A model generated the notes under the pieces. The model ran no database searches. It was not told where the DNA came from and saw nothing but the letters and a program-made list of their open reading frames with translations. Positions 45,685 to 53,782 of a DNA stretch of 57,499 nucleotides are shown piece by piece (the stretch's first letter is position 1; every line of letters begins with the position of its first letter). A program made the translations under genes and the position numbers. This stretch comes from Prevotella sp. Lineage in GTDB: Bacteria > Bacteroidota > Bacteroidia > Bacteroidales > Bacteroidaceae. The DNA lies in the NCBI GenBank assembly GCA_017548275.1, contig JAFZAH010000010.1:1-57499 (forward strand). The letters are read 5' to 3'.

Positions 45685-46821
45685 TTATGATTGTTGTAAT
45701 GCTTTGATTTCGGTGATGATGCGGTTGAAGTCGTCGTCGATGACCATGGGGCCTGAAGGTAGACACAAACCTTTGGCAAAAAGCCGCTCGGATACTCCGT
45801 TGACGTATGCGGGCGCATCCTTATACACGGGTTGTGTGTGCATGGGTTTCCACAGGGGGCGGCTCTCCACGCCCGCTTCATCCAGACGCAAACGCAGTTG
45901 GTCAAAATCGAAACCGGCCTTCTCGGGGTCAACGGTAATGGTGTTGAGCCAGTAGTTTGGCTCCATATAGTCCTCGGGGGCAAGATGTACCTCTATGCCC
46001 TCGACATCAGCCAACGCCCCGGCATACATCTTCGCCAACCGCTGGTGATGACGGATGTGGTCGTCGGCCACGGTCATCTGTCCACGTCCGATGCCCGCGC
46101 ATACATTGCTCAGACGGTAGTTGTAGCCTATCTCCTTGTGCAGATAGTATGGCAGGGGTTCGCGCGCCTGTGTGGCATAGAAAAGGATTTTGCGCTTCAC
46201 GTCCTCGTCAGGGCAAATCAGCGCACCACCGCCAGAAGTGGTAATCATCTTATTGCCGTTGAACGACATGACACCAAACATACCAAACGTGCCTGTCATC
46301 TGTCCACGGTAACGTGAGCCAAAGCCCTCGGCGGCATCCTCTATCACGGGTATCTCATAGCGATTGGCCACTTCCATAATCTCGTCGATATAAGCAGGCA
46401 TACCATAAAGATAGACGGGTACGATGGCCTTCGGTTTGCGGCCCGTCTTAGCGATACGGTCGCGGATGGCCTCCTCGAGAAGGTTGGGATCCATGTTCCA
46501 CGTCTTTTCCTCAGAATCGACGAATACGGGGGTCGCTCCCTGATAGACGATAGGATTACATGATGCCGCAAACGTGAACGACTGACAGATGACCTCATCG
46601 CCAGGCTTGATGCCTAGATAAACCATGGAGAGATGGACGGCGGCCGTTCCAGCGGAAAGGGCCACAACGTGTTTGCCCTCGCCCACGAAACTCTCCAAGT
46701 CCTCCTCAAAGGCATTGACATTGGGTCCGAGAGGCACCACCCAGTTGGTGTCGAACGCCTCTTGGATATATTTCATCTCATTGCCGCTCATGTGAGCCAG
46801 ACATAAATAAATACGTTTCAT
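45685..46821 (-). CDS. pglE: PglE-like UDP-sugar 4-aminotransferase (DegT/DnrJ)
   Basis: A 378-residue PLP enzyme. MKRIYLCLAHMSGNEMKYIQ matches the PglE N-terminus. The PLP-binding Lys191 is in SFNGNKMITTSGGG, and SAGTAAVHL (56-64), SFTFAASC (81-88) and EDAAEGFGS (161-169) are the usual contacts. RPLWKPMHTQ is near the C-terminus. It should add an amino group to the 4-keto sugar made by PglF. It lies between pglF and a glycosyltransferase on the minus strand. A TAAATTTG box lies at 46859-46866, so it may have its own promoter. Confidence 0.92.
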   Translation of the reverse strand: MKRIYLCLAHMSGNEMKYIQEAFDTNWVVPLGPNVNAFEEDLESFVGEGKHVVALSAGTAAVHLSMVYLGIKPGDEVICQSFTFAASCNPIVYQGATPVFVDSEEKTWNMDPNLLEEAIRDRIAKTGRKPKAIVPVYLYGMPAYIDEIMEVANRYEIPVIEDAAEGFGSRYRGQMTGTFGMFGVMSFNGNKMITTSGGGALICPDEDVKRKILFYATQAREPLPYYLHKEIGYNYRLSNVCAGIGRGQMTVADDHIRHHQRLAKMYAGALADVEGIEVHLAPEDYMEPNYWLNTITVDPEKAGFDFDQLRLRLDEAGVESRPLWKPMHTQPVYKDAPAYVNGVSERLFAKGLCLPSGPMVIDDDFNRIITEIKALQQS

Positions 46822-46863
46822 GAATATATGTATTTTAAGTTTTGTTCTTTCCGAAATGCAAAT

Positions 46864-47859
46864 TTAGTATTTTTTGCGGAACAGCGCATGAATTTTGGCA
46901 AAGAAATTCCTAACAGCAACGACGGGATACAACAACCAAGGTCGGTTGGCAAGCATGAGGAAACGGTCAGGATTCTTACGGCCTGTTTTTCGTATAGGAT
47001 GCAACGCCATCTTTTGATACTTACCGATAACCGCACGAAAATCCTTAGCCGGAAAATGGTCGAGAAACATTCCCCAAAAGAAGCCCATCGTGCTGTAATT
47101 GAGCGCCCGCTGCAAGAGCCGTTTTTTCTCCGGGTCATCCTGACGCTGCATCTCCTCCCACACTAACCGATGCATCAGTTGGGAGTCTTCGGCATTTTTA
47201 CGGAGACTTTCCCGTGAGCGATTGCGGAGCGTGGAATAGGGATTATCACTGGTATAATAATAGCCGTTTTCGGGTATGCACTCCACATGTTGCAGGCGGA
47301 TGAACACCACGAGGTCGAAATACCAGTCCTCCGTGTTGCGTGTGCCGACGGGAAAACGAGTGTCACCAATGGCGGAACGGCGGAAAATGCGGTTCCAGAG
47401 ATAGAGATAAGGTCCTGAGCGCAACAATCCGCAACCGTCGGTGGATAAGCGTTTCTGATATCTCACCATGGGTTTCTGCTCATCAAGCGAGCAGTTGGTG
47501 TGATTAAAACCGAACATCTCCGTTTTGGGCTTCTCCTGATAGATTTGCCACACCGTGTCAAGAATCTTCGGTTCAATGCGGTCATCGGCATCCACAAACC
47601 AGATGAACTCTCCCCGAGCCACCTCAATGCCTTTATTCCTTGCCGCTGACGCCCCGCTGTTCGCCTGCTGAATCAGCCTCAGGTTATCGTGCCGGGCGGC
47701 ATATTCTTTCACCACCTCCGCCCCGCCATCGGTGCTCCCGTCATCAATGACAATGACCTCGTACTCGCACTTGTCTAAAGCAACAGCGAATATGGAGTCG
47801 AGGCAAGAAGATATAAGGGCTTGGCAGTTATATAAAGGCGTAACAAAAGACAAGAACAT
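46864..47859 (-). CDS. Family 2 glycosyltransferase (1)
   Basis: A 331-residue GT2 enzyme. FLSFVTPLYNCQALISSCLD starts the nucleotide-binding domain, DDGSTDGG comes at about residue 40, and the metal-binding DADD at about 92-95 (WFVDADDRI). EDWYFDL around 180 is the usual acceptor-side block. The C-terminus is basic. It transfers a sugar onto the lipid-linked glycan; donor and acceptor are unknown. ATG at 47859 lies 2 nt after the pglD stop; a TTG at 47865 would overlap it. Confidence 0.88.
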   Translation of the reverse strand: MFLSFVTPLYNCQALISSCLDSIFAVALDKCEYEVIVIDDGSTDGGAEVVKEYAARHDNLRLIQQANSGASAARNKGIEVARGEFIWFVDADDRIEPKILDTVWQIYQEKPKTEMFGFNHTNCSLDEQKPMVRYQKRLSTDGCGLLRSGPYLYLWNRIFRRSAIGDTRFPVGTRNTEDWYFDLVVFIRLQHVECIPENGYYYTSDNPYSTLRNRSRESLRKNAEDSQLMHRLVWEEMQRQDDPEKKRLLQRALNYSTMGFFWGMFLDHFPAKDFRAVIGKYQKMALHPIRKTGRKNPDRFLMLANRPWLLYPVVAVRNFFAKIHALFRKKY

Positions 47860-47861
47860 CC

Positions 47862-48452
47862 TCAACCATTTATTTTTCTGATAATACGAGCAGGATTACC
47901 AACCGCTAACACTCCATCGGGAATATCATTGATAACCACCGAACCTGCACCAATAACGCTCCACTTGCCCACTTTCACACATTGTATTACAACTGCACCA
48001 GCACCTACCCAAGTACCCTCTCCTATTTCGGAACCGCCACAAATGGTTGAATGTGGTGAGAGGTGGACATAATCCCCTATCTTGCACTCATGATCTATGC
48101 TTGCCCCAGTATTCACGATACAATGTCGCCCAACCTTCACTTCTGTTTGTAATATAGCACCTTGCATGACTACCGATCCTTCGCCGATAATAGCACTTGA
48201 TGAGACGATAGAGCATGGAGAAATGGCTTGGGCAAACGAAACGACCAATTGCTCATCCAACATTTTTCTAACTCGATTACTACCTATACTCAAAATAAGC
48301 GGTGACTCCCCAGAATATGCATGGAGTACAGGTTTCCCCTGTAATTCGTTAACCCCGGGATTATCATCAATCAGTGCATTAACCTCTATCCCATTTTCTC
48401 TGAGAATGTCCATGATGACCTTCGCATGTCCGCTGGCTCCGTACAAATACAT
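47862..48452 (-). CDS. pglD: PglD/NeuD-like acetyltransferase
   Basis: A 196-residue left-handed beta-helix acetyltransferase. The N-terminal Rossmann-like part has YLYGASGHAKVIMDIL; the helix has hexapeptide-type repeats from residue 80 on, with the catalytic His121 in GASIDHECKIGD and an H-S-T loop. It ends NPARIIRKI. PglD uses acetyl-CoA to make UDP-N,N'-diacetylbacillosamine from the PglE product. The gene sits 11 nt downstream of pglC and just before a GT2. Confidence 0.92.
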   Translation of the reverse strand: MYLYGASGHAKVIMDILRENGIEVNALIDDNPGVNELQGKPVLHAYSGESPLILSIGSNRVRKMLDEQLVVSFAQAISPCSIVSSSAIIGEGSVVMQGAILQTEVKVGRHCIVNTGASIDHECKIGDYVHLSPHSTICGGSEIGEGTWVGAGAVVIQCVKVGKWSVIGAGSVVINDIPDGVLAVGNPARIIRKING

Positions 48453-48463
48453 AGTGTTACTAT

Positions 48464-49072
48464 TTAATTATTTCCATTGAATGGTTCCATGGTAGCAGAA
48501 CCCTCATGCACAATACCGTCACGTTTTACGACCGTCTTGATTGTGTACCATATTACCTTCAAATCTGTGATGAATGACAAATGGTCTACGTACCACACAT
48601 CATATTTAAATTTTTGAGTCCAAGTGATGGCGTTTCTTCCATGACATTGTGCCCATCCAGTAATACCTGGGCGCACGTCGTGACGTCGAGCCTGTTCGGG
48701 CGAATAAAGGGGAAGATATTGCACTAACAGCGGTCTGGGACCGATAAGAGCCATATCGCCTTTCAAGACATTGACAAGTTGCGGCAATTCATCAATAGAT
48801 GTCGAACGGACAAATTTCCCCACTTTCGTCAACCGCACTTCATCTGGCAACAACAATCCGTTTTCGTCGCGCTCGTCGGTCATGGTCTTAAACTTCATCA
48901 CCTTAAAGATTTTTGCCTTTCGCCCCGGCCTTTCTTGAAAGAAAAACACTCCAGCCCCTTTATTGGCGAAATGCAGCCATACTGTTACGACGAGCAAGAC
49001 AGGGGAGAGACAAATCAACGCAATCAATGCGATGAAGAAATCGAGAACACGTTTGAAAAAATGCTTATACAT
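48464..49072 (-). CDS. pglC: PglC-like phosphoglycosyl transferase
   Basis: A 202-residue monotopic transferase. The reentrant membrane helix is at residues 5-30 (KRVLDFFIALIALICLSPVL), and KVMKFKTMTDERDENG, RSTSIDELPQL, GDMALIGPRPLL and RPGITGWAQCHGRN are the catalytic and membrane blocks. The C-terminus EGSATMEPFNGNN is close to the Campylobacter PglC ending. It transfers phospho-diNAcBac to undecaprenyl phosphate and starts the glycan. It is 15 nt downstream of a GT4 gene. Confidence 0.93.
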   Translation of the reverse strand: MYKHFFKRVLDFFIALIALICLSPVLLVVTVWLHFANKGAGVFFFQERPGRKAKIFKVMKFKTMTDERDENGLLLPDEVRLTKVGKFVRSTSIDELPQLVNVLKGDMALIGPRPLLVQYLPLYSPEQARRHDVRPGITGWAQCHGRNAITWTQKFKYDVWYVDHLSFITDLKVIWYTIKTVVKRDGIVHEGSATMEPFNGNN

Positions 49073-49087
49073 CTATTATGAGTAATT

Positions 49088-50266
49088 TTAGGCCGTCACC
49101 TGTGTTTCACCGATTTCTTCACGATACATCTCCAGCAATGCCGCCCACACATCCTCTTGTTTATATCGTGACACAATCATGGGACGGGATTTCTCGGCCA
49201 TTTGTTTCACGTTTTCAGGATGGGACAGAAAGAAAGACATTGCTTCTGTCAATCGTTCAGCGTTTTTGGGAGGGATAATAATACCATTCTCACCCTCAAT
49301 AATGATCTCATTACACCCGTTGATGTCGGTCACGATGGCAGGTAGGCCTAAACTTCCTGCCTCTAACACCACATTGGGAAAACCTTCCCTATATGACGGG
49401 AAGACAAGAGCGTCAGCCACCATCAGATATGGACGAACATCCATTTGTTCACCGACAAGGACTACAGAGGGACTATTTTTAAAGAAATCCTCAGTTTCAG
49501 GAGAAAGCGGGTCAAGTTCGGGTTCAAATGGTCCGACCAACAGGATTTTAATTTGCGGATATGTCTTTATCAAGGACTGTGTCGCTAAGGCCAACTCGTC
49601 CATGCCTTTATCACTGACTATCCGACCGACAAACACGAAGATAAAGTCATCAGAAGAGAATCCTAAAGATGTGCGGAAATCGTCTCTTTTACCATATTTC
49701 TTCTCGGTTGCTTCAACGGAATAATAGGTTACGTCCTTGCCGTTGATGTTTCCATTATGAATGACTTGAAGTGGTTTCTTAGTAATATGATCCTCCAGCA
49801 GTGCTTTTTTTACGCCCTGTCCTTCAGGTATCACCTTATTGGCAGCCCAACATGTGATCTTCTCCATGGTTTTCAACAGTGTACGAAATTTACCCTCCGC
49901 CCCCTGATAGCGCAGTCCTGTGACAAGGTAAATCCTGTGGGGAACCCGTGCCACCTTTGCGGCCACCATCGCCAAAAGACTTCCTTTTGGAGTATTGGCA
50001 TGAACAATCTCAGGTTTTTCTTTGTGGAAAAAGCGATACAGTTTCCACAATGATTTCAAATCCGACCACAGACTGATTTCCCTTGCAATATGAATCTCCT
50101 CAACCCGTATTCCCTCACGGTCGCGCACGGTTTGAATATATCCATCCTCGCTTGTAACGCCCACCACATCAAAATACTGATTGAGATAATTGAGTTGACC
50201 AGACAACAAAAGAGCCAAACTCTGCGAGACGGTTGTCACACGGATTAGTTTTTTCTTCTTTTCCAT
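49088..50266 (-). CDS. Family 4 glycosyltransferase (PglA-like)
   Basis: A 392-residue GT-B enzyme starting MEKKKKLIRVTTVSQSLALL. It shows the GT4 hallmarks: HANTPKGSLLAMVAAKVARV in the N-domain, FVGRIVSDKGMDELA at about 222-236, and the E-x7-E motif in PSYREGFPNVVLEAGSLGLP (about 305-325). In Campylobacter the PglA step adds GalNAc to bacillosamine; an analogous second-sugar step is inferred from position. I reject an ATG 20 codons upstream (50326) because it translates leader-like sequence. Confidence 0.88.
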   Translation of the reverse strand: MEKKKKLIRVTTVSQSLALLLSGQLNYLNQYFDVVGVTSEDGYIQTVRDREGIRVEEIHIAREISLWSDLKSLWKLYRFFHKEKPEIVHANTPKGSLLAMVAAKVARVPHRIYLVTGLRYQGAEGKFRTLLKTMEKITCWAANKVIPEGQGVKKALLEDHITKKPLQVIHNGNINGKDVTYYSVEATEKKYGKRDDFRTSLGFSSDDFIFVFVGRIVSDKGMDELALATQSLIKTYPQIKILLVGPFEPELDPLSPETEDFFKNSPSVVLVGEQMDVRPYLMVADALVFPSYREGFPNVVLEAGSLGLPAIVTDINGCNEIIIEGENGIIIPPKNAERLTEAMSFFLSHPENVKQMAEKSRPMIVSRYKQEDVWAALLEMYREEIGETQVTA

Positions 50267-50353
50267 ATAGATAAGGGGCAAAGGGACACGTTTTGAAATA
50301 TGAAACCCAGACAAGAAGGTTACCAACTCTTTCTAAATAGGCAGGGCGCTCCT

Positions 50354-51418
50354 TTACAACGCCTTCCTGATTCTCGGCATCACATAGGGAACGACGATGC
50401 GGTTGAAGACGAAACTGGCGGGTTTGTAGAGCCATCCGTGGCGCATCACGCTGTTCATCACGCCGACGGTCAGGCGGTGCTTCATGCCTTGGGCAGTGCG
50501 GATGACAGGATAAAAACCCGTCTCACGGCATTTCTGCATCGCGGCTTTATATTGTTTGCGCGTATATTCCGCAGAGAGGATGCGGCTGAAGCCGAACATC
50601 TTCTTTGAGTTGACCGAACGGATACAAGCGTCGTAGAGGTCTGTTCCCTCATGAATGCCATATTTCTTCATGCACGCCATGATGTCGGCATATGAGTCGA
50701 GATAATCGTCCACGCACCGGCGTGTATGCACCACGGAGCGGCGTGTTGTGGCGCTGCCCTCATGGATGACGTAACGATAGAACCGTGCCTTGGTCGAGAC
50801 GACACGCGGATTGGCAATATAGACCGACGATGAGAACAACTGGTCCTCGCCCACGATATACTTTTTGAACCGCAACTCATGTTTGTCGAGGAACTCCTTG
50901 CTATAAAAACAAAGCCAGCAGAAAGAGGGAAGACCACCTTGCATAATCAACTCATGGCCCGTGCCGTCGAAGTCGATGGTGTTGTCTATCTCGTTCTTCT
51001 CCCAGTTGTCGTAACTGCTGTAATAGTGGATGACATCGATGTCGTCACGGTCGCGGAAATGCTCAAAGGCGAGATTGAGGCCATTGTCCAACAGGTAATC
51101 GTCGGCGTCGGCAAAGACGATGTATTTGCCATGCGCATGGTCTATACCGTTATTGCGGGCGGCAGAAACGCCTTGGTTCTCTTGTTGTATGAGCCGGAAA
51201 TGAGGATTTTTCTGACAATACTCCTCACAGATAGCCACAGACCCGTCCTTCGAACCGTCACTTACAAGTATCACCTCATACTCCCCGTCACGAAGACCTT
51301 GACGGAGTATGGAGTCGAGACACTTGCGGAGATATTGCTCGACGTTATAGACGGGGATAATGATGGAAATCAGAGGGTTCAATTGTGAATTGTGAATTAT
51401 GAATTGTGATTCTTTCAA
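50354..51418 (-). CDS. Family 2 glycosyltransferase (2)
   Basis: An up to 354-residue GT2 enzyme: PLISIIIPVYNVEQYLRKC, SDGSKDGSV and FADADDYLL in the nucleotide-binding domain, and GEDQLFSSSVYI near 190. No ATG is available: the longest start is TTG at 51418, and TTG at 51382 starts directly before NPLISIII. The residues in between (KESQFIIHNSQ) are encoded by a GAATTGT array that overlaps the end of the next gene. The shorter start is at least as likely. It is downstream of an odd glycosyltransferase-like gene. Confidence 0.82.
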   Translation of the reverse strand: MKESQFIIHNSQLNPLISIIIPVYNVEQYLRKCLDSILRQGLRDGEYEVILVSDGSKDGSVAICEEYCQKNPHFRLIQQENQGVSAARNNGIDHAHGKYIVFADADDYLLDNGLNLAFEHFRDRDDIDVIHYYSSYDNWEKNEIDNTIDFDGTGHELIMQGGLPSFCWLCFYSKEFLDKHELRFKKYIVGEDQLFSSSVYIANPRVVSTKARFYRYVIHEGSATTRRSVVHTRRCVDDYLDSYADIMACMKKYGIHEGTDLYDACIRSVNSKKMFGFSRILSAEYTRKQYKAAMQKCRETGFYPVIRTAQGMKHRLTVGVMNSVMRHGWLYKPASFVFNRIVVPYVMPRIRKAL

Positions 51419-52478
51419 ACTCCGTTTGCCCTATTTTCGCCGCATATTCGGGGAAGGCAGATGGCCACATGCCCGGACCAACGATATTATAGACCTTCTT
51501 CGCCCCACCTATCAGGTAATAGTCCAAGAACATCTTGATATTTTCACCGTCGTCTGTCTGTCCGGCGGTATCGATATGCTTCACCTTTCCGGGAACAACA
51601 TACACATCGGGAATCTGGTGCTTAACATATTCAATAAACGTCATGCTGTCGGAGGCAATCATTATACGGTTGAGGGTTGATGGTTGAGGATTGATGGTTC
51701 TATGCACATCTCCAGTCTCACGTTCCTTGCTCTTTGCCCCTATAAACGTCTTTATTTCCTCCACTATTCGTTGCATATAAGGTTCGCGCTCCTTAACAGG
51801 CAACTCTGGGTTGATGGCCGTTTCGGTCTTATCGCCGAGCAGATTGAGGAAACGGGTGTGGATGACGATATAGTTTGTGCCTATCTCCCGCTGATGACGG
51901 TCGATGAACTCCTGCAGGTATGGCGTCGGGCGGAACAACTCATGATACAACTTGCCCCAATCATAATCCGTGCCAAAGCGCTCGTTGATTTTATCCAATG
52001 AGTTGTAGCCGTAATAGAAATGCGTCTGACGATGGCGGTCTTTCAACAATCGTGTTGGATGATAACATTCGCCATAGATAAACAACGGTCGCGATTGCGG
52101 GAAGTGCTCCACCAGTTCGCCATCTTTCAAACGCCAGTCATAATCACGAGGCTCCAAGTATTTTTCCAACGGGAAGGGATAGGTGAAATATATACGGAAT
52201 GCTTTGCCTTGTGCTTTTGCCACAGCATAGACGGATATCATTCCCTTCAACCGGTCGAACATACCCCCATGCCCCACCCTGCCATCAACGCGGAAGACGT
52301 ATAGAGGGGTTTGAGGTTTGAGGTTTGAGGTTTGAGGTTTTGGATTACTCGAGGCCCCTTGCCCCTTGCCCCTTGCCCCTTGCTCCTTGCTCCTTGCTCC
52401 TAAATAATACTTACATATCAACTTCGGCTCGCGCCAAAGAACATCATAAAGACGGACGAAGAATTGCCGGAAAGACAT
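51345..52478 (-). CDS. Putative glycosyltransferase with repeat-derived insertions
   Basis: A 377-residue protein. Conserved-looking blocks are VDGRVGHGGMFDRLKGMIS (64-82), a basic TRF motif in YIVIHTRFLNLLGD (203-216), IASDSMTFIEYV (273-284) and YLIGGAKKVYNIVGPG (321-336). These suggest a GT-B fold such as a fucosyltransferase, but I cannot name the family. Three stretches are clearly short-repeat arrays read in frame: residues 27-58 (SKEQGARGKGQGASSNPKPQ and on), 247-271 (GAKSKERETG to PSTLNRI) and about 358-366 (TIHNSQFTI). The stop lies 74 nt inside the start region of the next gene, probably because the last array moved it. The protein may be impaired. Confidence 0.7.
   Translation of the reverse strand: MSFRQFFVRLYDVLWREPKLICKYYLGARSKEQGARGKGQGASSNPKPQTSNLKPQTPLYVFRVDGRVGHGGMFDRLKGMISVYAVAKAQGKAFRIYFTYPFPLEKYLEPRDYDWRLKDGELVEHFPQSRPLFIYGECYHPTRLLKDRHRQTHFYYGYNSLDKINERFGTDYDWGKLYHELFRPTPYLQEFIDRHQREIGTNYIVIHTRFLNLLGDKTETAINPELPVKEREPYMQRIVEEIKTFIGAKSKERETGDVHRTINPQPSTLNRIMIASDSMTFIEYVKHQIPDVYVVPGKVKHIDTAGQTDDGENIKMFLDYYLIGGAKKVYNIVGPGMWPSAFPEYAAKIGQTEFERITIHNSQFTIEPSDFHHYPRL
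51379..51412. repeat. GAATTGT array across a gene junction
   Basis: AATTGTGAATTGTGAATTATG-like units, four in total, lie where the ends of two glycosyltransferase genes overlap. They are read as HNSQ in both. Confidence 0.75.
51666..51740. repeat. Coding array GGTTGAGGGTTGATGG plus CCTTGCTCTTTGCCCC
   Basis: Two array types are adjacent, both in frame in the 51345-52478 gene (residues 247-271). Confidence 0.75.
52305..52402. repeat. Coding arrays TTTGAGG x4 and TTGCCCC/TTGCTCC x6
   Basis: Four 7-nt TTTGAGG units are followed, after a short spacer, by about six 7-nt TTGCCCC/TTGCTCC units. Both are in frame in the 51345-52478 gene (residues 27-58). The second type recurs at 19926-19972 and 43622-43708; the first recurs before 19762. 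Confidence 0.85.
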
Positions 52479-52504
52479 CTATTGAATAATTAACTATAGT
52501 TTCT

Positions 52505-52655
52505 GGAGTTATGAGGGGGAGTTAATAATAGGAGTTATGAGGGGGAGTTATAAAGAGCCATCACTAAATAATGTGCATAAAGCCTTGTAAAGGGTGCATT
52601 TGGCTCTTCTTAACTCCTCTTTTTAACTCCAACAAATAACTCCTCATCATAACTT
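52505..52655. repeat. GGAGTTA/TAACTCC palindromic element, copy 3
   Basis: The left arm is GGAGTTATGAGGG, GGAGTTAATAATA, GGAGTTATGAGGG and GGAGTTATAA. The core runs from AGAGCCATC to CATTTGGCTCTT. The right arm is TAACTCCTCTTTT, TAACTCCAACAAA, TAACTCCTCATCA and TAACTTC. It is 151 bp and separates an acyltransferase gene from the glycosyltransferase starting at 52478. Confidence 0.88.
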
Positions 52656-52670
52656 CAGAAAAATAAACAA

Positions 52671-53729
52671 TTAATTCTTTATCGGAGAGAACTTCACCAA
52701 CCACCAACGATGATAAAGAAACGCCGCGATGACAGTGAAGAGAGAAAAAATGAGGAGTTCTGTATGCGGTGCGCTCACAAAATGGAGTTTGGCAAAACAG
52801 ATAGCCCTTGTCGTGGGATGTATTACAAACAATGCCGCAGAAATGCCTCCCAGCCATTGGAACGGCTTTGACAACAACCGTGGCATGACTTTCACCAGAC
52901 ATAACGAAAACACGACGACGAAAACTGGTGCCACTGACCATAACACGAGATTCACATTAGAGAAAAAGAGCAACACTCCGCTGACAGCACCAGCAATGAG
53001 CAGGTATGGTGTTTTTATATAGTTTGACAAACGTTTCCCGTAAAGCGCTGCTGTCACGCCCATCGTAAACGGCAACATACCTATAAAGAAATTATCACGT
53101 AGCAACCTGACAACATCACTGTCGGGAGCAAATACGAACTGGGGCATCAAAGAGACAACGGTCATCACCGACAGAACAGTAACGATTTGCCTATTGCTTT
53201 GTGCCCGATAAACCAGCAGATAAAACAGCAGGTACATCTGCATCGTCAGTCCGAAATACCAATAGGGTTTTGGCCAAATATCAATACTAAAGAAATTGTT
53301 GGTCATGGTCAGCATCGACAACCAATCAAGTACTCCTCCCGAAAATGACTTCGTTCCGACGAAAATCACCACTTGGTACAACACGTATCCTCCCACCAAC
53401 AACCACAGCAGTTTCTTGTAATGACGCCAAACGAAGGGCAAGAATGCTATCGATTCCGTATTTTGCAATTTATATTTTACTGTTAGTCCGTATCCGGTCA
53501 AAAACAAGAACACACAAATGCCGTAATGTCCGAAGAATGAGAAGAATTGAAGGAAAGCATTGCCGTCGGGATGAAATGCATAGGCATAAAATGCATCGCT
53601 CCGCTCCTGCACAAAAGTCAGTTCATTCTCCATCAATGCCCCCTCCAACCAATGACAGTAGTTGTGCAGCAAGATGGCTAAAATACCCATGCCTCGCAAT
53701 ATGGTACATTCATTTTTGGAGAGTGGCAT
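52671..53729 (-). CDS. Acyltransferase-3 family membrane protein (1)
   Basis: A 352-residue protein with about 10 transmembrane segments. The N-terminus LRGMGILAILLHNYCHW has the conserved His of the RGxAxxxVxxxH motif, and FGHYGICVFLFLTGYGLTVKY is the second block. Members O-acetylate sugars or other envelope molecules. It is the downstream member of three such genes on the minus strand, and the palindromic element lies between it and the glycosyltransferases. Confidence 0.88.
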   Translation of the reverse strand: MPLSKNECTILRGMGILAILLHNYCHWLEGALMENELTFVQERSDAFYAYAFHPDGNAFLQFFSFFGHYGICVFLFLTGYGLTVKYKLQNTESIAFLPFVWRHYKKLLWLLVGGYVLYQVVIFVGTKSFSGGVLDWLSMLTMTNNFFSIDIWPKPYWYFGLTMQMYLLFYLLVYRAQSNRQIVTVLSVMTVVSLMPQFVFAPDSDVVRLLRDNFFIGMLPFTMGVTAALYGKRLSNYIKTPYLLIAGAVSGVLLFFSNVNLVLWSVAPVFVVVFSLCLVKVMPRLLSKPFQWLGGISAALFVIHPTTRAICFAKLHFVSAPHTELLIFSLFTVIAAFLYHRWWLVKFSPIKN

Positions 53730-53782
53730 GAGAGAATATTTATTAACAAGGATGTGTTCTTGCGTCCAAGTGCGAGAATCTT

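Noticed and set aside
52305-52402. CRISPR-like array
   Set aside because: The units are 7 nt long with no unique spacers of constant length and no cas genes nearby. The same applies to the other tandem arrays in the window.
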